The notes beneath the pieces were generated by a model that saw only the letters and a list, made by a program, of their open reading frames with translations, was not told where the DNA came from and did not search any database. Source: Flavobacteriales bacterium (GTDB lineage Bacteria; Bacteroidota; Bacteroidia; Flavobacteriales; Flavobacteriaceae). From it: a DNA stretch of 64,000 bases. Position numbers and translations under genes: made by a program. Positions within the stretch are counted from its first letter, which is position 1. Each line of letters starts with the position of its first letter. The DNA lies in contig JAMONV010000004.1 of assembly GCA_027066365.1 (NCBI GenBank), positions 88,319-152,318 on the forward strand. The letters run 5' to 3'. This document shows positions 1 through 7,746 of the stretch, in pieces.

Positions 1-885
1 CGTGACGCCAATATGATTTTATATTTCGAATTTATTTTGATGACGGCATTTCTGACGATGAACGCCGCCGATTATAAATTGCAGTTATTGAAATACGGGC
101 ATTATTTTTCGCCGGAGGGTATAACCGGAAGTTTTCCGGTGAGTCGCTTTCTGGTAGATGTTTTGCCGCAGGATCCGTCCTCGTTGGTATGGATAGAGCG
201 AAGCATGTGGTGGTTGCATATTGTGGGCATTTTGGTGTTTTTGAATTACCTGTATATTTCGAAACATTATCATATTTTATTGGCATTTCCCAATACGTAT
301 TACGCCAAATTACCGCCTTTGGGTAAATCAGATGTGTTGGAAAGTGTTAAACGTGAAGTGGAATTGATGTTGGATCCCAATGCCGACCCTTATGCATCAC
401 CGGAAGGAGAAGAGACGGCGGAGCCGGAACGTTTCGGTGCCAAGGACATTTTCGACTTGAAATGGATCAATATATTAAATGCATATACATGCACCGAATG
501 CGGACGTTGTTCGGATGTTTGTCCGGCCAATAGCACCGGGAAAAAATTATCGCCGCGCAAAATCATGATGGACGTACGCGACCGCGTTGAGGAAGTGGGT
601 CGTAATATCGATATCAATGGCGGTGTTTTCAAAGACGACGGAAAATCTTTGTTCGATTATATTACGAAGGAAGAGATTTGGGCCTGCACGACTTGCAATG
701 CATGTGTCGAGGAATGTCCGGTGGAAAACGATCCTTTGGATGTAATTATCCAACTTCGCCAATATTTGGTGATGGAAAAAAGTGCTGCGCCGGCGGAATT
801 GAACATGATGTTTACGAATGTGGAAAATAACGGAGCACCTTGGCAATATAGTCAAGCGGACAGATTAAATTGGGCGAACGAATAA
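1..885 (+). CDS. Membrane-bound 4Fe-4S (HdrC-like) protein, 5' end missing
   Basis: The frame is open from base 1, so the true start lies upstream and the ATG at 13 is internal. The visible 290 residues hold two hydrophobic stretches (about residues 1-17 and 62-82), then a soluble C-terminal half with two 4Fe-4S motifs, CTECGRCSDVCP (about 160) and CTTCNACVEECP (about 226). This is the layout of heterodisulfide-reductase-C-like iron-sulphur proteins that pass electrons at the inner membrane. It is followed after 13 bp by a HAD gene and then by a CCG-domain protein (1389-2171), the usual HdrB-like partner, so the three probably form one operon. The electron donor and acceptor cannot be told from the sequence. 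Confidence 0.8.
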   Translation, partial: RDANMILYFEFILMTAFLTMNAADYKLQLLKYGHYFSPEGITGSFPVSRFLVDVLPQDPSSLVWIERSMWWLHIVGILVFLNYLYISKHYHILLAFPNTYYAKLPPLGKSDVLESVKREVELMLDPNADPYASPEGEETAEPERFGAKDIFDLKWINILNAYTCTECGRCSDVCPANSTGKKLSPRKIMMDVRDRVEEVGRNIDINGGVFKDDGKSLFDYITKEEIWACTTCNACVEECPVENDPLDVIIQLRQYLVMEKSAAPAELNMMFTNVENNGAPWQYSQADRLNWANE

Positions 886-898
886 ATAAGAGGGAAAT

Positions 899-1372
899 AT
901 GCTAAAACGAATTAGGAAATTCGGCAGAAAGATTATTTATCGCTATAAAAAACGTTATGAATTGAATGATGTGGTGGATGCGTCGGGTAAGCATTTGAGT
1001 CCTGTTTTACCGAAGGAAATCATGAATTTTTTGATCGACATTGACGGAACCATTTGCGATGACGTCCCTAACGAAGAACCGGAACGCATGAAAACGGTGG
1101 AACCTTATCCGGATGCATTGGAAACGATAAACAAATGGTATGATCAAGGGCACATTATTACCTTTTTTACGGCACGCACGGAAGCACACCGGAAAATAAC
1201 AGAAGATTGGTTGAAGAAACATGGATTTAAATATCACGGAATCATTTTCGGAAAACCGCGTGGCGGAAATTATCATATTATCGATAACCATATTGTTAGG
1301 GCGACGAGATATAAAGGAAAATTCACCGAATTGGTGGAAAAAGAGGTGAAAATTAAAGTGTTTAAAGAATAA
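899..1372 (+). CDS. HAD-superfamily phosphatase-like protein
   Basis: 157 residues. The HAD nucleophile motif is clear as IDIDGTICDD (D47 and D49), followed by FFTARTE (motif II threonine region) and a C-terminal DNHIVRATRYKGK block. A basic N-terminal extension of about 40 residues precedes the catalytic core. Small HAD proteins of this type are common in Bacteroidota and are often mislabelled phosphoheptose isomerase; the substrate is unknown. It sits between two iron-sulphur genes with gaps of 13 and 16 bp, so it is probably cotranscribed with them, though a role in electron transfer is not implied. Confidence 0.75.
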   Translation: MLKRIRKFGRKIIYRYKKRYELNDVVDASGKHLSPVLPKEIMNFLIDIDGTICDDVPNEEPERMKTVEPYPDALETINKWYDQGHIITFFTARTEAHRKITEDWLKKHGFKYHGIIFGKPRGGNYHIIDNHIVRATRYKGKFTELVEKEVKIKVFKE

Positions 1373-1388
1373 AAAAAAATCGAGAACA

Positions 1389-2171
1389 ATGGCGGAAATT
1401 CAAGTCAAAACCATGGCCGAATGGGCGACGGAAGGAAGAACACCGGAATATTTATATTGGGTGGGATGTATGGGCAGTTATGACGACCGCGCCAAGAAAA
1501 TTACGCGTAGCTTTGTCCGTTTACTTAATGAAGCGGGTGTGGAATTCGGGGTGTTGGGAGAGGAAGAAACCTGCTCGGGTGATCCGGCAAAGCGAGCCGG
1601 AAACGAATTTTTGTTTCAGATGCAAGCCAAGATGAATATCGAAACGATGAATGCTTACGGTGTAAAGAAAATTATTACCACTTGTCCGCATTGCTACAAT
1701 ACTTTCAAAAACGAATATCCGGAGTTGGGCGGAAAATATGAAGTGGTGCATCATTCGGAATTACTTGAACGGCTTTTGGCAGACGGAAAAATCAAACGTG
1801 AAAAAAATCCGTTTGCTTCAAAAGCAATAACTTACCACGATCCTTGTTATTTGGGACGCGCCAACGGGCAATTCGATGCGCCGCGTAATACTTTAAAATC
1901 GGTGGGAATTGAGATTCGGGAAATGAAACATAACCGCGAAAATGCCGTTTGTTGCGGGGCCGGCGGGGCACAAATGTTTAAGGAAGCCGAAAACCAACGA
2001 GAAGAAATTTTTGTTTATCGAACACGCGAAGCGCTTGAAACCGAACCGGATGTTATCGTAACGGCATGTGCCTTTTGCAATACCATGATATCAGACGGAG
2101 TGAAGCATTTTAATAAGGAACACGAAATTAAAGTTTTGGATTTGGCTGAGATTTTGACTGAAGGAAAATAA
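1389..2171 (+). CDS. CCG-domain (HdrB-like) iron-sulphur protein
   Basis: 260 residues with two cysteine-rich CCG domains. The first contains WVGCMGSYD, ETCSGDP and TTCPHCYNTF; the second contains YHDPCYLGR, VCCGAGG and TACAFCNTM. Such domains bind the noncubane 4Fe-4S cluster of heterodisulfide reductase B and relatives (LutA, GlpC, succinate dehydrogenase E). Together with the HdrC-like protein ending at 885 it probably forms a membrane-associated redox pair. No signal peptide is seen, so it is cytoplasmic. The quinone or thiol substrate is unknown. Confidence 0.85.
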   Translation: MAEIQVKTMAEWATEGRTPEYLYWVGCMGSYDDRAKKITRSFVRLLNEAGVEFGVLGEEETCSGDPAKRAGNEFLFQMQAKMNIETMNAYGVKKIITTCPHCYNTFKNEYPELGGKYEVVHHSELLERLLADGKIKREKNPFASKAITYHDPCYLGRANGQFDAPRNTLKSVGIEIREMKHNRENAVCCGAGGAQMFKEAENQREEIFVYRTREALETEPDVIVTACAFCNTMISDGVKHFNKEHEIKVLDLAEILTEGK

Positions 2172-2398
2172 TTCACATCTTAATTTTTCCCGGAAATAGT
2201 GAAGAAAAAAGCCGGGAGCTGTTTTTATCAAACCGCATAATTGCGAAATTATTGTCTTTACAAACCAAAAGTGATACTATGGTAATATCCCCAAAAGTGT
2301 GTAAAGTGGCTACCGTAAAAGCGATAGGCAGGCAACGAAACGAGTGATTGTTGAGAGGTTTTTTTTGTTAAACTTCATGGAAATAATATAATCTTGGC

Positions 2399-2647
2399 TT
2401 ATTTTTTAAAAAAAATAGAATGTAAAAAATAATAAAGCATCAAAACTAAAGCCATTAGATAAAATGAATATTTTAATAGTTTTTTTCTGTAGGATTTTAT
2501 TTTTTTCTTTTTTTTTTCGCCATCAGGTAAATTATTATTTTCTATAGTTTCAATTTTTTTGTTAATTTTTATATTTAATAGAAATCCTCCTACAAGGTAA
2601 ACTAACACAGTAAATAATGCTAAAAAAAACTCTTTATTTTCATCCAT
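2399..2647 (-). CDS. Small two-helix membrane protein, candidate immunity protein
   Basis: 82 residues: hydrophobic helix at about 7-25, a lysine-rich middle (KKKKKIKSYRKK), and a second helix at about 59-79. No recognised family. It starts 11 bp after the stop of the RHS C-terminal module on the same strand and shares that module's very AT-rich composition, which contrasts with the GC-richer RHS core upstream. That position is the standard place for an immunity gene in polymorphic toxin loci, and a membrane immunity protein would fit a membrane-active toxin. Function is inferred from position only. Confidence 0.55.
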   Translation of the reverse strand: MDENKEFFLALFTVLVYLVGGFLLNIKINKKIETIENNNLPDGEKKKKKIKSYRKKLLKYSFYLMALVLMLYYFLHSIFFKK

Positions 2648-2658
2648 ATCTTTATTTT

Positions 2659-3393
2659 TTAATCATCGGTTAAATAATCCTTAAAATCATCAATCATATT
2701 AATTATTTGTGATGTTTTTTCTATTTCTTCCTGAATTTCAGACTGTTGATTGTTTATTTCTTTTAGTTTATCTTCGTCTTTAATTCCAGACTTCATTTTT
2801 TCTAAATTTCCATATTGTTTAGTCAAATCCAAAAGCTTATTTTGATTTTCTTTCAAATTATTATCCAAAATATTCATAATCTTTTTTTGGTCATTTTCAT
2901 CCATCATATTATATATTAATTTTGCTAATGGCTTTCCGGAAGTAGCCCATGTATATGAACCTTCCATAGCAAGAACTGCTTCTGCTCCAATGCCTACATT
3001 AGCGGATGCTCCGGTTTGATCTAATTTATAAGTCTCTACATTTATGGTTCTATGTATGGAACCCGAATATTTTAAGCCAGGAGTTATTGATCCAACATAT
3101 GAAAATCCCCAACCTTTCACATCATCTATACTTGCCGTAGGATAGAAAGTGCCTCCAACACTTGCAGAAGCACCAATAGCCAATCCGGCACCACCGCTCA
3201 CTGAACCGAATACTCCAATATCATTATTTTTAAAGTCCAAATAAATGCCGGATGAACCGGAAATGGTCAAAAGTAATGAACCTCTCACACCTCCATTCAA
3301 TAAAAGAACTTCCAACCCTTCCAATTCCCTTGCATCAATCACCCTGTTCTCACTGTAATTATACACGCCGTTATACGGATACTTCTCCGCCAA
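2659..3393 (-). CDS. RHS C-terminal variable module (candidate toxin), frameshifted from its core
   Basis: The frame begins with AEKYPYNGVYNYSENRVIDA, the standard end of the Bacteroidota RHS core (normally ...SVDPLAEKYPYN...), so this is not an independent gene but the continuation of the RHS protein encoded at 3339-6134. The two frames are separated by one missing C at 3395-3396: GAC-CTT-TGG is read where GAC-CCT-TTG would restore the frame. After the DARELEGLE boundary come about 120 glycine/serine-rich residues of beta character and then a charged coiled coil of about 85 residues. No known toxin motif is recognised. Base composition is clearly more AT-rich than the core, as expected for a swapped tip module. 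Confidence 0.65.
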   Translation of the reverse strand: MAEKYPYNGVYNYSENRVIDARELEGLEVLLLNGGVRGSLLLTISGSSGIYLDFKNNDIGVFGSVSGGAGLAIGASASVGGTFYPTASIDDVKGWGFSYVGSITPGLKYSGSIHRTINVETYKLDQTGASANVGIGAEAVLAMEGSYTWATSGKPLAKLIYNMMDENDQKKIMNILDNNLKENQNKLLDLTKQYGNLEKMKSGIKDEDKLKEINNQQSEIQEEIEKTSQIINMIDDFKDYLTDD

Positions 3394-6134
3394 AGGTCCA
3401 CACTCATAAACCGCCCGATGGCGTAATTATAATTGCGGTATTTAAAGCTGTCCCAATTTAAATCCAAGTCCGTTTGGCGCTCTTGTTCTTGATACCAATA
3501 CTTATACCGCCCCGCCACCACTTGGGGTGTAAAGATTTTGTCTTCTTCGGCTTCGGTGTATTGGATTTCGTGTTTTTCTTCGTTGTAGCCGCGGTGCAGG
3601 AGGCCGAAGGGGTAGTAGTGGCGTTCTTGTAAAATTACGGCTTGTCCGTTGTCGCGGGTGAGGCTCATACGGAGGTTGCCCAAGTGGTCGCGTATGTTGG
3701 TTACGTAGGCGAACTTGGGCGGGTCGCCGCTTGTGATGCCTTCGGGATATACTGCGCTTACGTAACCTTCGGCGGTGGGGATGAACATGAGCTTCCAATC
3801 GTATTGCACCTCACCAATATAATCAAATTCGTATTGATATCCAAACAGGTAGGCGGTGCCTTTTTTGCCGGTGGGAGTTTCCACGTATTTATACCATTTG
3901 TTGCCGAGGGCGTCGTAGGTGAAGGAAATTTCTCCGTTATTAAATCTTACCTGTGTAGGCAGGTTCATGTGGTTGTAGCGGATTTCGGTGATGCCCTTGT
4001 TGTTGTCCGTAATCATATTACCGTCGGTATCGTAGGTGTAGTCGTTGAGGCTGTGGTTGGGGTCGTCTTTGAATCCGAACTCGTTGGCGGTGTGGTCGCG
4101 TACGCCGAGGAGGCGGTTGGGGTTGGCGGGGTCGTATTTGTATTGCAAGTTGTCGATGTCAATGGTTTGGTTTTGCAGTTCGAACAATCCCCATCGTTCC
4201 ACGTCCTGTATGTTGCCTTGCTTGTCGTAGGAGAGGGCCACGTCGTAGGATCCTTGAAGGTTGCGGTTTTCGTTGGTGAACTCGGCGCTTGTGAGGCGGT
4301 TCAATTTGTCGTATTGATAGTCGTATCGCCGGGTTTGGTTGTCGGACGCGCTCCACCAACGTTGGGCGGAGATGTTACCGTTATACAGGGGTGTTTGTCC
4401 GTTGTCGTAGAGCAGTTCGAGTTCGAACATTTGGCTTTGCTGACGGGTAAGCCATCCGCGGATATTGTATTGGAAAGAGACGGATTGGAGGTTGTTGTCG
4501 ATATTTTTTTGGCGGATTTTACCGAGTTCGTCGTAGGAGAATTCGGCCAGTATGGTTTCCACATGATTTTCCACCCTGTGGCGGTGGCGTAGCAGACGTC
4601 CTTGAGGGGTGTATTCCAAGTCTTCTACGGTTACGATTTCGTTCAGTTCCGGTGTCATTCGGTGGCAGGTTTTGGTTTGAAGGATTTTTCCTTCAAAGTC
4701 GGTGGCGTGATGTTGTTTGTGGTATAGGTTGCCCCGGTGTTTTTCCGTTCCTATTACGGCTGCGGTGGGGTCGTCTTTGTAGAAGGTGAGTTCGGTGTAA
4801 TGATCGGTACTATATGCGGATTTCAAAATCCTTACCCATTGCCCGGTGGTTAGGCCTTTGAGATTTCCGTTTGCTCCGGTGCGGACGGGTTGGTTAAGGA
4901 TTTGGGCGGGGATTTGGTTTTGCGGCCAAAAGCGGTAATCGTCATAATAGGTTATAGTCAAAATATAATAATCCTTATCGGGGAAAGATTCGGAGGTATA
5001 ATAGAAATCAATATTTTTTTCTTGCATGGGGTCCGATACGGGGGCTTCCGATATCTCATGGTTGTTGATCGTGCGCTGGATTTCCATTCGGGTTCGGGCG
5101 TTTACCGTGGCGGGTTTGAACACGGTCATAATGGGGCGGTTGAGTCCGTCGTATTTGGTGATCAACCAGCCTTCGTTGGAGGTATTGGTAAAAGGTGATT
5201 TCACCGGCCCTGTGGCGCGCAGGCGGTCTAATTTGTCATAGGCCATATATTGCCAACGTATGCCGGGTAGTTTTTTGGCCACGAGTCGGTTACGGCTGTC
5301 ATACACATATTGGTAGCAGAGGTTATCCAGCACGCTTTGGGTTATGTTGCCTTCGGCTGCCAAGGGCGGGATGACATAAGTGAGGTTTCCGTATCGGTCA
5401 TATACGTAGTAGGTATCCACGTTACCCTGTGCGGTGGTTTGTCGTTTGAGGACGATTCGCCCGTCTTTGTCTTTGAATTCGATGGAGTTTCCGGTTCCGC
5501 CCAAGTTGTTGTTTTCGTCGGCGGTGACGAATTTGTAGAGGCTTTGCGGGGGGTAATATCCGCGGTCGATGAGGGTGGGGATGTATCGGTCGGTGGCGGC
5601 GTTGTATGTTTGGCTGACGTCGAACATTCGGACTTCGTTGGCGGTATTGGTGTCGTACCGGTATTTGATTTCGTGTCCGTTGCCCAAGGCCCAGGTGTCG
5701 CCGGGTGCGGCTTGGAGGAGCGGTCGGTTCAGGGGTGAATTTTCCAAGAGGGTTTCGGTATAGCAGACGGAAGTTCCGAAACGGTTTTGGTAGTAATTTT
5801 GAGTTTGGATTCCGGCATTCGGCACAAAATCCAATCCGGGTGTGGGGTCGGGATAGGGGAGGAATTTTTTGGTTTCGCGGCCGTATGCATCATATTCGTG
5901 ATGCAGGACGATGTTGTGTCCCGAGGCGCTCATGCTTTGTTGGATTTCCTGTTCGGGGCGTCCCAAGCCGTCGTAGTATTTGACGGTAACGAAGGCTTGG
6001 TTTACGGATGGCGAAGCAATGGGTTGCGTGGTGGGGACGCGATAGATTTTTTCCTTGATCCAGTTGTGGTCGGGGGATTGGGCGTGCAGGAAAATCGAAA
6101 GAAAAACAAACGAAATGATAGCTGTGGTTTTCAT
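3339..6134 (-). CDS. Secreted RHS/YD-repeat protein with RHS core, C-terminus broken by frameshift
   Basis: 931 residues as read. A Sec signal peptide (MKTTAIISFVFLSIFLHAQ) is followed by a DUF6443-like N-terminal region (TVKYYDGLGRPEQ) and many YD repeats (YDxxGRL/NxxxxxYDxxG pattern, residues about 75-800). The RHS core appears near the end as RDHLGNLRMSL, ERHYYPFGLL, then YRNYNYAIGRFMSVD. The frame then runs into 15 unrelated residues because of a one-base deletion at 3395-3396. Restoring it gives a protein of about 1158 residues ending at 2659. RHS shells encapsulate and present a C-terminal toxin. It lies 22 bp downstream of a T9SS-sorted protein and appears to be the third gene of a four-gene transcription unit. 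Confidence 0.85.
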   Translation of the reverse strand: MKTTAIISFVFLSIFLHAQSPDHNWIKEKIYRVPTTQPIASPSVNQAFVTVKYYDGLGRPEQEIQQSMSASGHNIVLHHEYDAYGRETKKFLPYPDPTPGLDFVPNAGIQTQNYYQNRFGTSVCYTETLLENSPLNRPLLQAAPGDTWALGNGHEIKYRYDTNTANEVRMFDVSQTYNAATDRYIPTLIDRGYYPPQSLYKFVTADENNNLGGTGNSIEFKDKDGRIVLKRQTTAQGNVDTYYVYDRYGNLTYVIPPLAAEGNITQSVLDNLCYQYVYDSRNRLVAKKLPGIRWQYMAYDKLDRLRATGPVKSPFTNTSNEGWLITKYDGLNRPIMTVFKPATVNARTRMEIQRTINNHEISEAPVSDPMQEKNIDFYYTSESFPDKDYYILTITYYDDYRFWPQNQIPAQILNQPVRTGANGNLKGLTTGQWVRILKSAYSTDHYTELTFYKDDPTAAVIGTEKHRGNLYHKQHHATDFEGKILQTKTCHRMTPELNEIVTVEDLEYTPQGRLLRHRHRVENHVETILAEFSYDELGKIRQKNIDNNLQSVSFQYNIRGWLTRQQSQMFELELLYDNGQTPLYNGNISAQRWWSASDNQTRRYDYQYDKLNRLTSAEFTNENRNLQGSYDVALSYDKQGNIQDVERWGLFELQNQTIDIDNLQYKYDPANPNRLLGVRDHTANEFGFKDDPNHSLNDYTYDTDGNMITDNNKGITEIRYNHMNLPTQVRFNNGEISFTYDALGNKWYKYVETPTGKKGTAYLFGYQYEFDYIGEVQYDWKLMFIPTAEGYVSAVYPEGITSGDPPKFAYVTNIRDHLGNLRMSLTRDNGQAVILQERHYYPFGLLHRGYNEEKHEIQYTEAEEDKIFTPQVVAGRYKYWYQEQERQTDLDLNWDSFKYRNYNYAIGRFMSVDLWRRSIRITACIITVRTG

Positions 6135-6156
6135 ACTCGTTTATTCTGTGATTATG

Positions 6157-7728
6157 TTAGTTTTTGATGATTTTAATGCTGTTTTCCATGTCGTCGGCAG
6201 TGACTTTTACGATGTAGATTCCGGGCCGGAGTCCTGTCGTTTTCAGGGGGATGATGCGTTGGCGCCGGATGTTGAATTCATCCAAAATATGTCCGTCCAA
6301 ATCGCTCAGGATGAGGTGTCCTTTTTGGTATTTTCGTCCGATGACGATGCGTGTGTAATCTCCCGCCGGGTTGGGTACGGCTTCCAAGGGCAGGGGTTTG
6401 CGCAGCGGTTTTTCCGGGTCGGCAATTTTCATAATCAGGAAGTCGGCATCGGCCGTAGGGCTGTTCCACGGTTTGGTGGTGCCCGTCAGGACGTATCCGC
6501 CGTCGCGTAGGGCTATTATGCGTTGCAACACATCCTTGCCCGGCGTTCCGAAGAACTTTTCCCAACGTTTTTTTCCCTCGGCACCGGTTTTGAGGAGCCA
6601 AAAGTCGTCGTTACCTTTACCGCCGGGTGTTTTGATTTTTTTCAACGGGCTGCCGGTTCGTGTGGCATATCCGCCCAGAATGAGGCTTCCGTCGTCGTTG
6701 ACCAGGATGTCTTGTAATATGTCTTTGTGCGAGCGGTCGAAAGTCTTTTTCCAAAGCAGGTTTCCCCGTTCATCCCATTTGACCAATGCCATGTCGGTTT
6801 GGGATTTGCCTTGGTTTTCTTTGGTTACAAACCCTCCGGCGAGTATTCGGCCGTCTTTGGATACGGCCAAGGCGTAGAGTTCATCGTTTCCTTCGCCTCC
6901 GAATTGCCGTTGCCACAGTATGTTGCCTCCGGGTGACAGTGCGATGATCCACCAATCGTTGGCGCCTTGGGTATCATACGTTTTGTTGTCTCCGGCCTGT
7001 GAATTGGAATAACCGGCAAGGATGATTTGTCCGCCGGGCAGTTCCACCAATCCGGTGAGTATATCGGCCTGCTTGCCACCCAGGGTTTTTTCCCATTGTA
7101 GCCGGTAATTCGCATCTAATTTGATGATCCAATAATCGGCATTGCCGTAGGAGGGGCTGTGTTTGAGTATAACGCCGGGCATACGTGCCAGGCTGTCGGC
7201 ACTTTGAATGCTGTCGGAATAGCTTACGGCACCAATCAGGTATCCGCCGTCGCGAGTGCGTAGCACCTTGACGGGATAATCGTTGGCTGCGCCGCCCAAT
7301 ACGAGTTGCTTGGTTTCCTTGCCGGTGATGTCTATTTGTATGAGCCAAATGTCGTCTTGGCCGATGTGCGGCACTTTTTTGTATTTTCCTTGTCCGCTAC
7401 TGCTGGATGCCGCCAGCATATAGCCGCCGTCTTGTGTGTTGGCAATGCAGCGGAAGATGTCATTTCCTTTGCCGCCCCATACGCGCGTCCATTCTTTGCG
7501 GCCGTCTTCGTCGATTTTGGTTACAAAGGCATCGAACATGCCCAAATGTTCCGGCACGTCACCCGAAGCGGAAAAACTGCCGCCCACCATCAGGAATCCG
7601 TAGTCCAGGGTATATAATCCGTCGTAGAGGTATTCGGCGTGTTTGCCGCCCGTTTGGGTTTGCCATATTTTTTGCTGGGCGGGGAGCGGGGTCGTCATTA
7701 GCAAGAGAATCCAAAATATTTTTTTCAT
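6157..7728 (-). CDS. Secreted beta-propeller-like repeat protein with T9SS type A sorting tail
   Basis: 523 residues. Signal peptide MKKIFWILLLMTTPLPAQ, then about seven repeats of roughly 55 residues built on a GGxGND or GGKQAD motif followed by DGGYxLxG, which is the pattern of secreted propeller proteins of Bacteroidota. The last 75 residues (from AVPNPAGDYTRI to the end SIKIIKN) are a type A T9SS C-terminal domain, so it should be exported by the type IX system and attached to or released from the cell surface. It lies between two YD-repeat genes with gaps of 18 and 22 bp. It may help to present or secrete the RHS product; that is inference. Confidence 0.85.
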   Translation of the reverse strand: MKKIFWILLLMTTPLPAQQKIWQTQTGGKHAEYLYDGLYTLDYGFLMVGGSFSASGDVPEHLGMFDAFVTKIDEDGRKEWTRVWGGKGNDIFRCIANTQDGGYMLAASSSSGQGKYKKVPHIGQDDIWLIQIDITGKETKQLVLGGAANDYPVKVLRTRDGGYLIGAVSYSDSIQSADSLARMPGVILKHSPSYGNADYWIIKLDANYRLQWEKTLGGKQADILTGLVELPGGQIILAGYSNSQAGDNKTYDTQGANDWWIIALSPGGNILWQRQFGGEGNDELYALAVSKDGRILAGGFVTKENQGKSQTDMALVKWDERGNLLWKKTFDRSHKDILQDILVNDDGSLILGGYATRTGSPLKKIKTPGGKGNDDFWLLKTGAEGKKRWEKFFGTPGKDVLQRIIALRDGGYVLTGTTKPWNSPTADADFLIMKIADPEKPLRKPLPLEAVPNPAGDYTRIVIGRKYQKGHLILSDLDGHILDEFNIRRQRIIPLKTTGLRPGIYIVKVTADDMENSIKIIKN

Positions 7729-7746
7729 AGCGAGATTTTTACGGAT

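Noticed and set aside
2270..2345. Sequence CTTTACACACTTTTGGGGAT (reverse strand) that looks like the end of an IS256-type element
   Set aside because: No transposase remnant and no matching second end nearby; too short to support a mobile-element call.
3642..6510. Long open frames on the plus strand opposite the RHS and propeller genes (up to 316 codons)
   Set aside because: They are shadows of GC-rich, repeat-rich coding DNA; their products are Val/Gly-rich with no domain, and the minus-strand frames have clear families and signal peptides.
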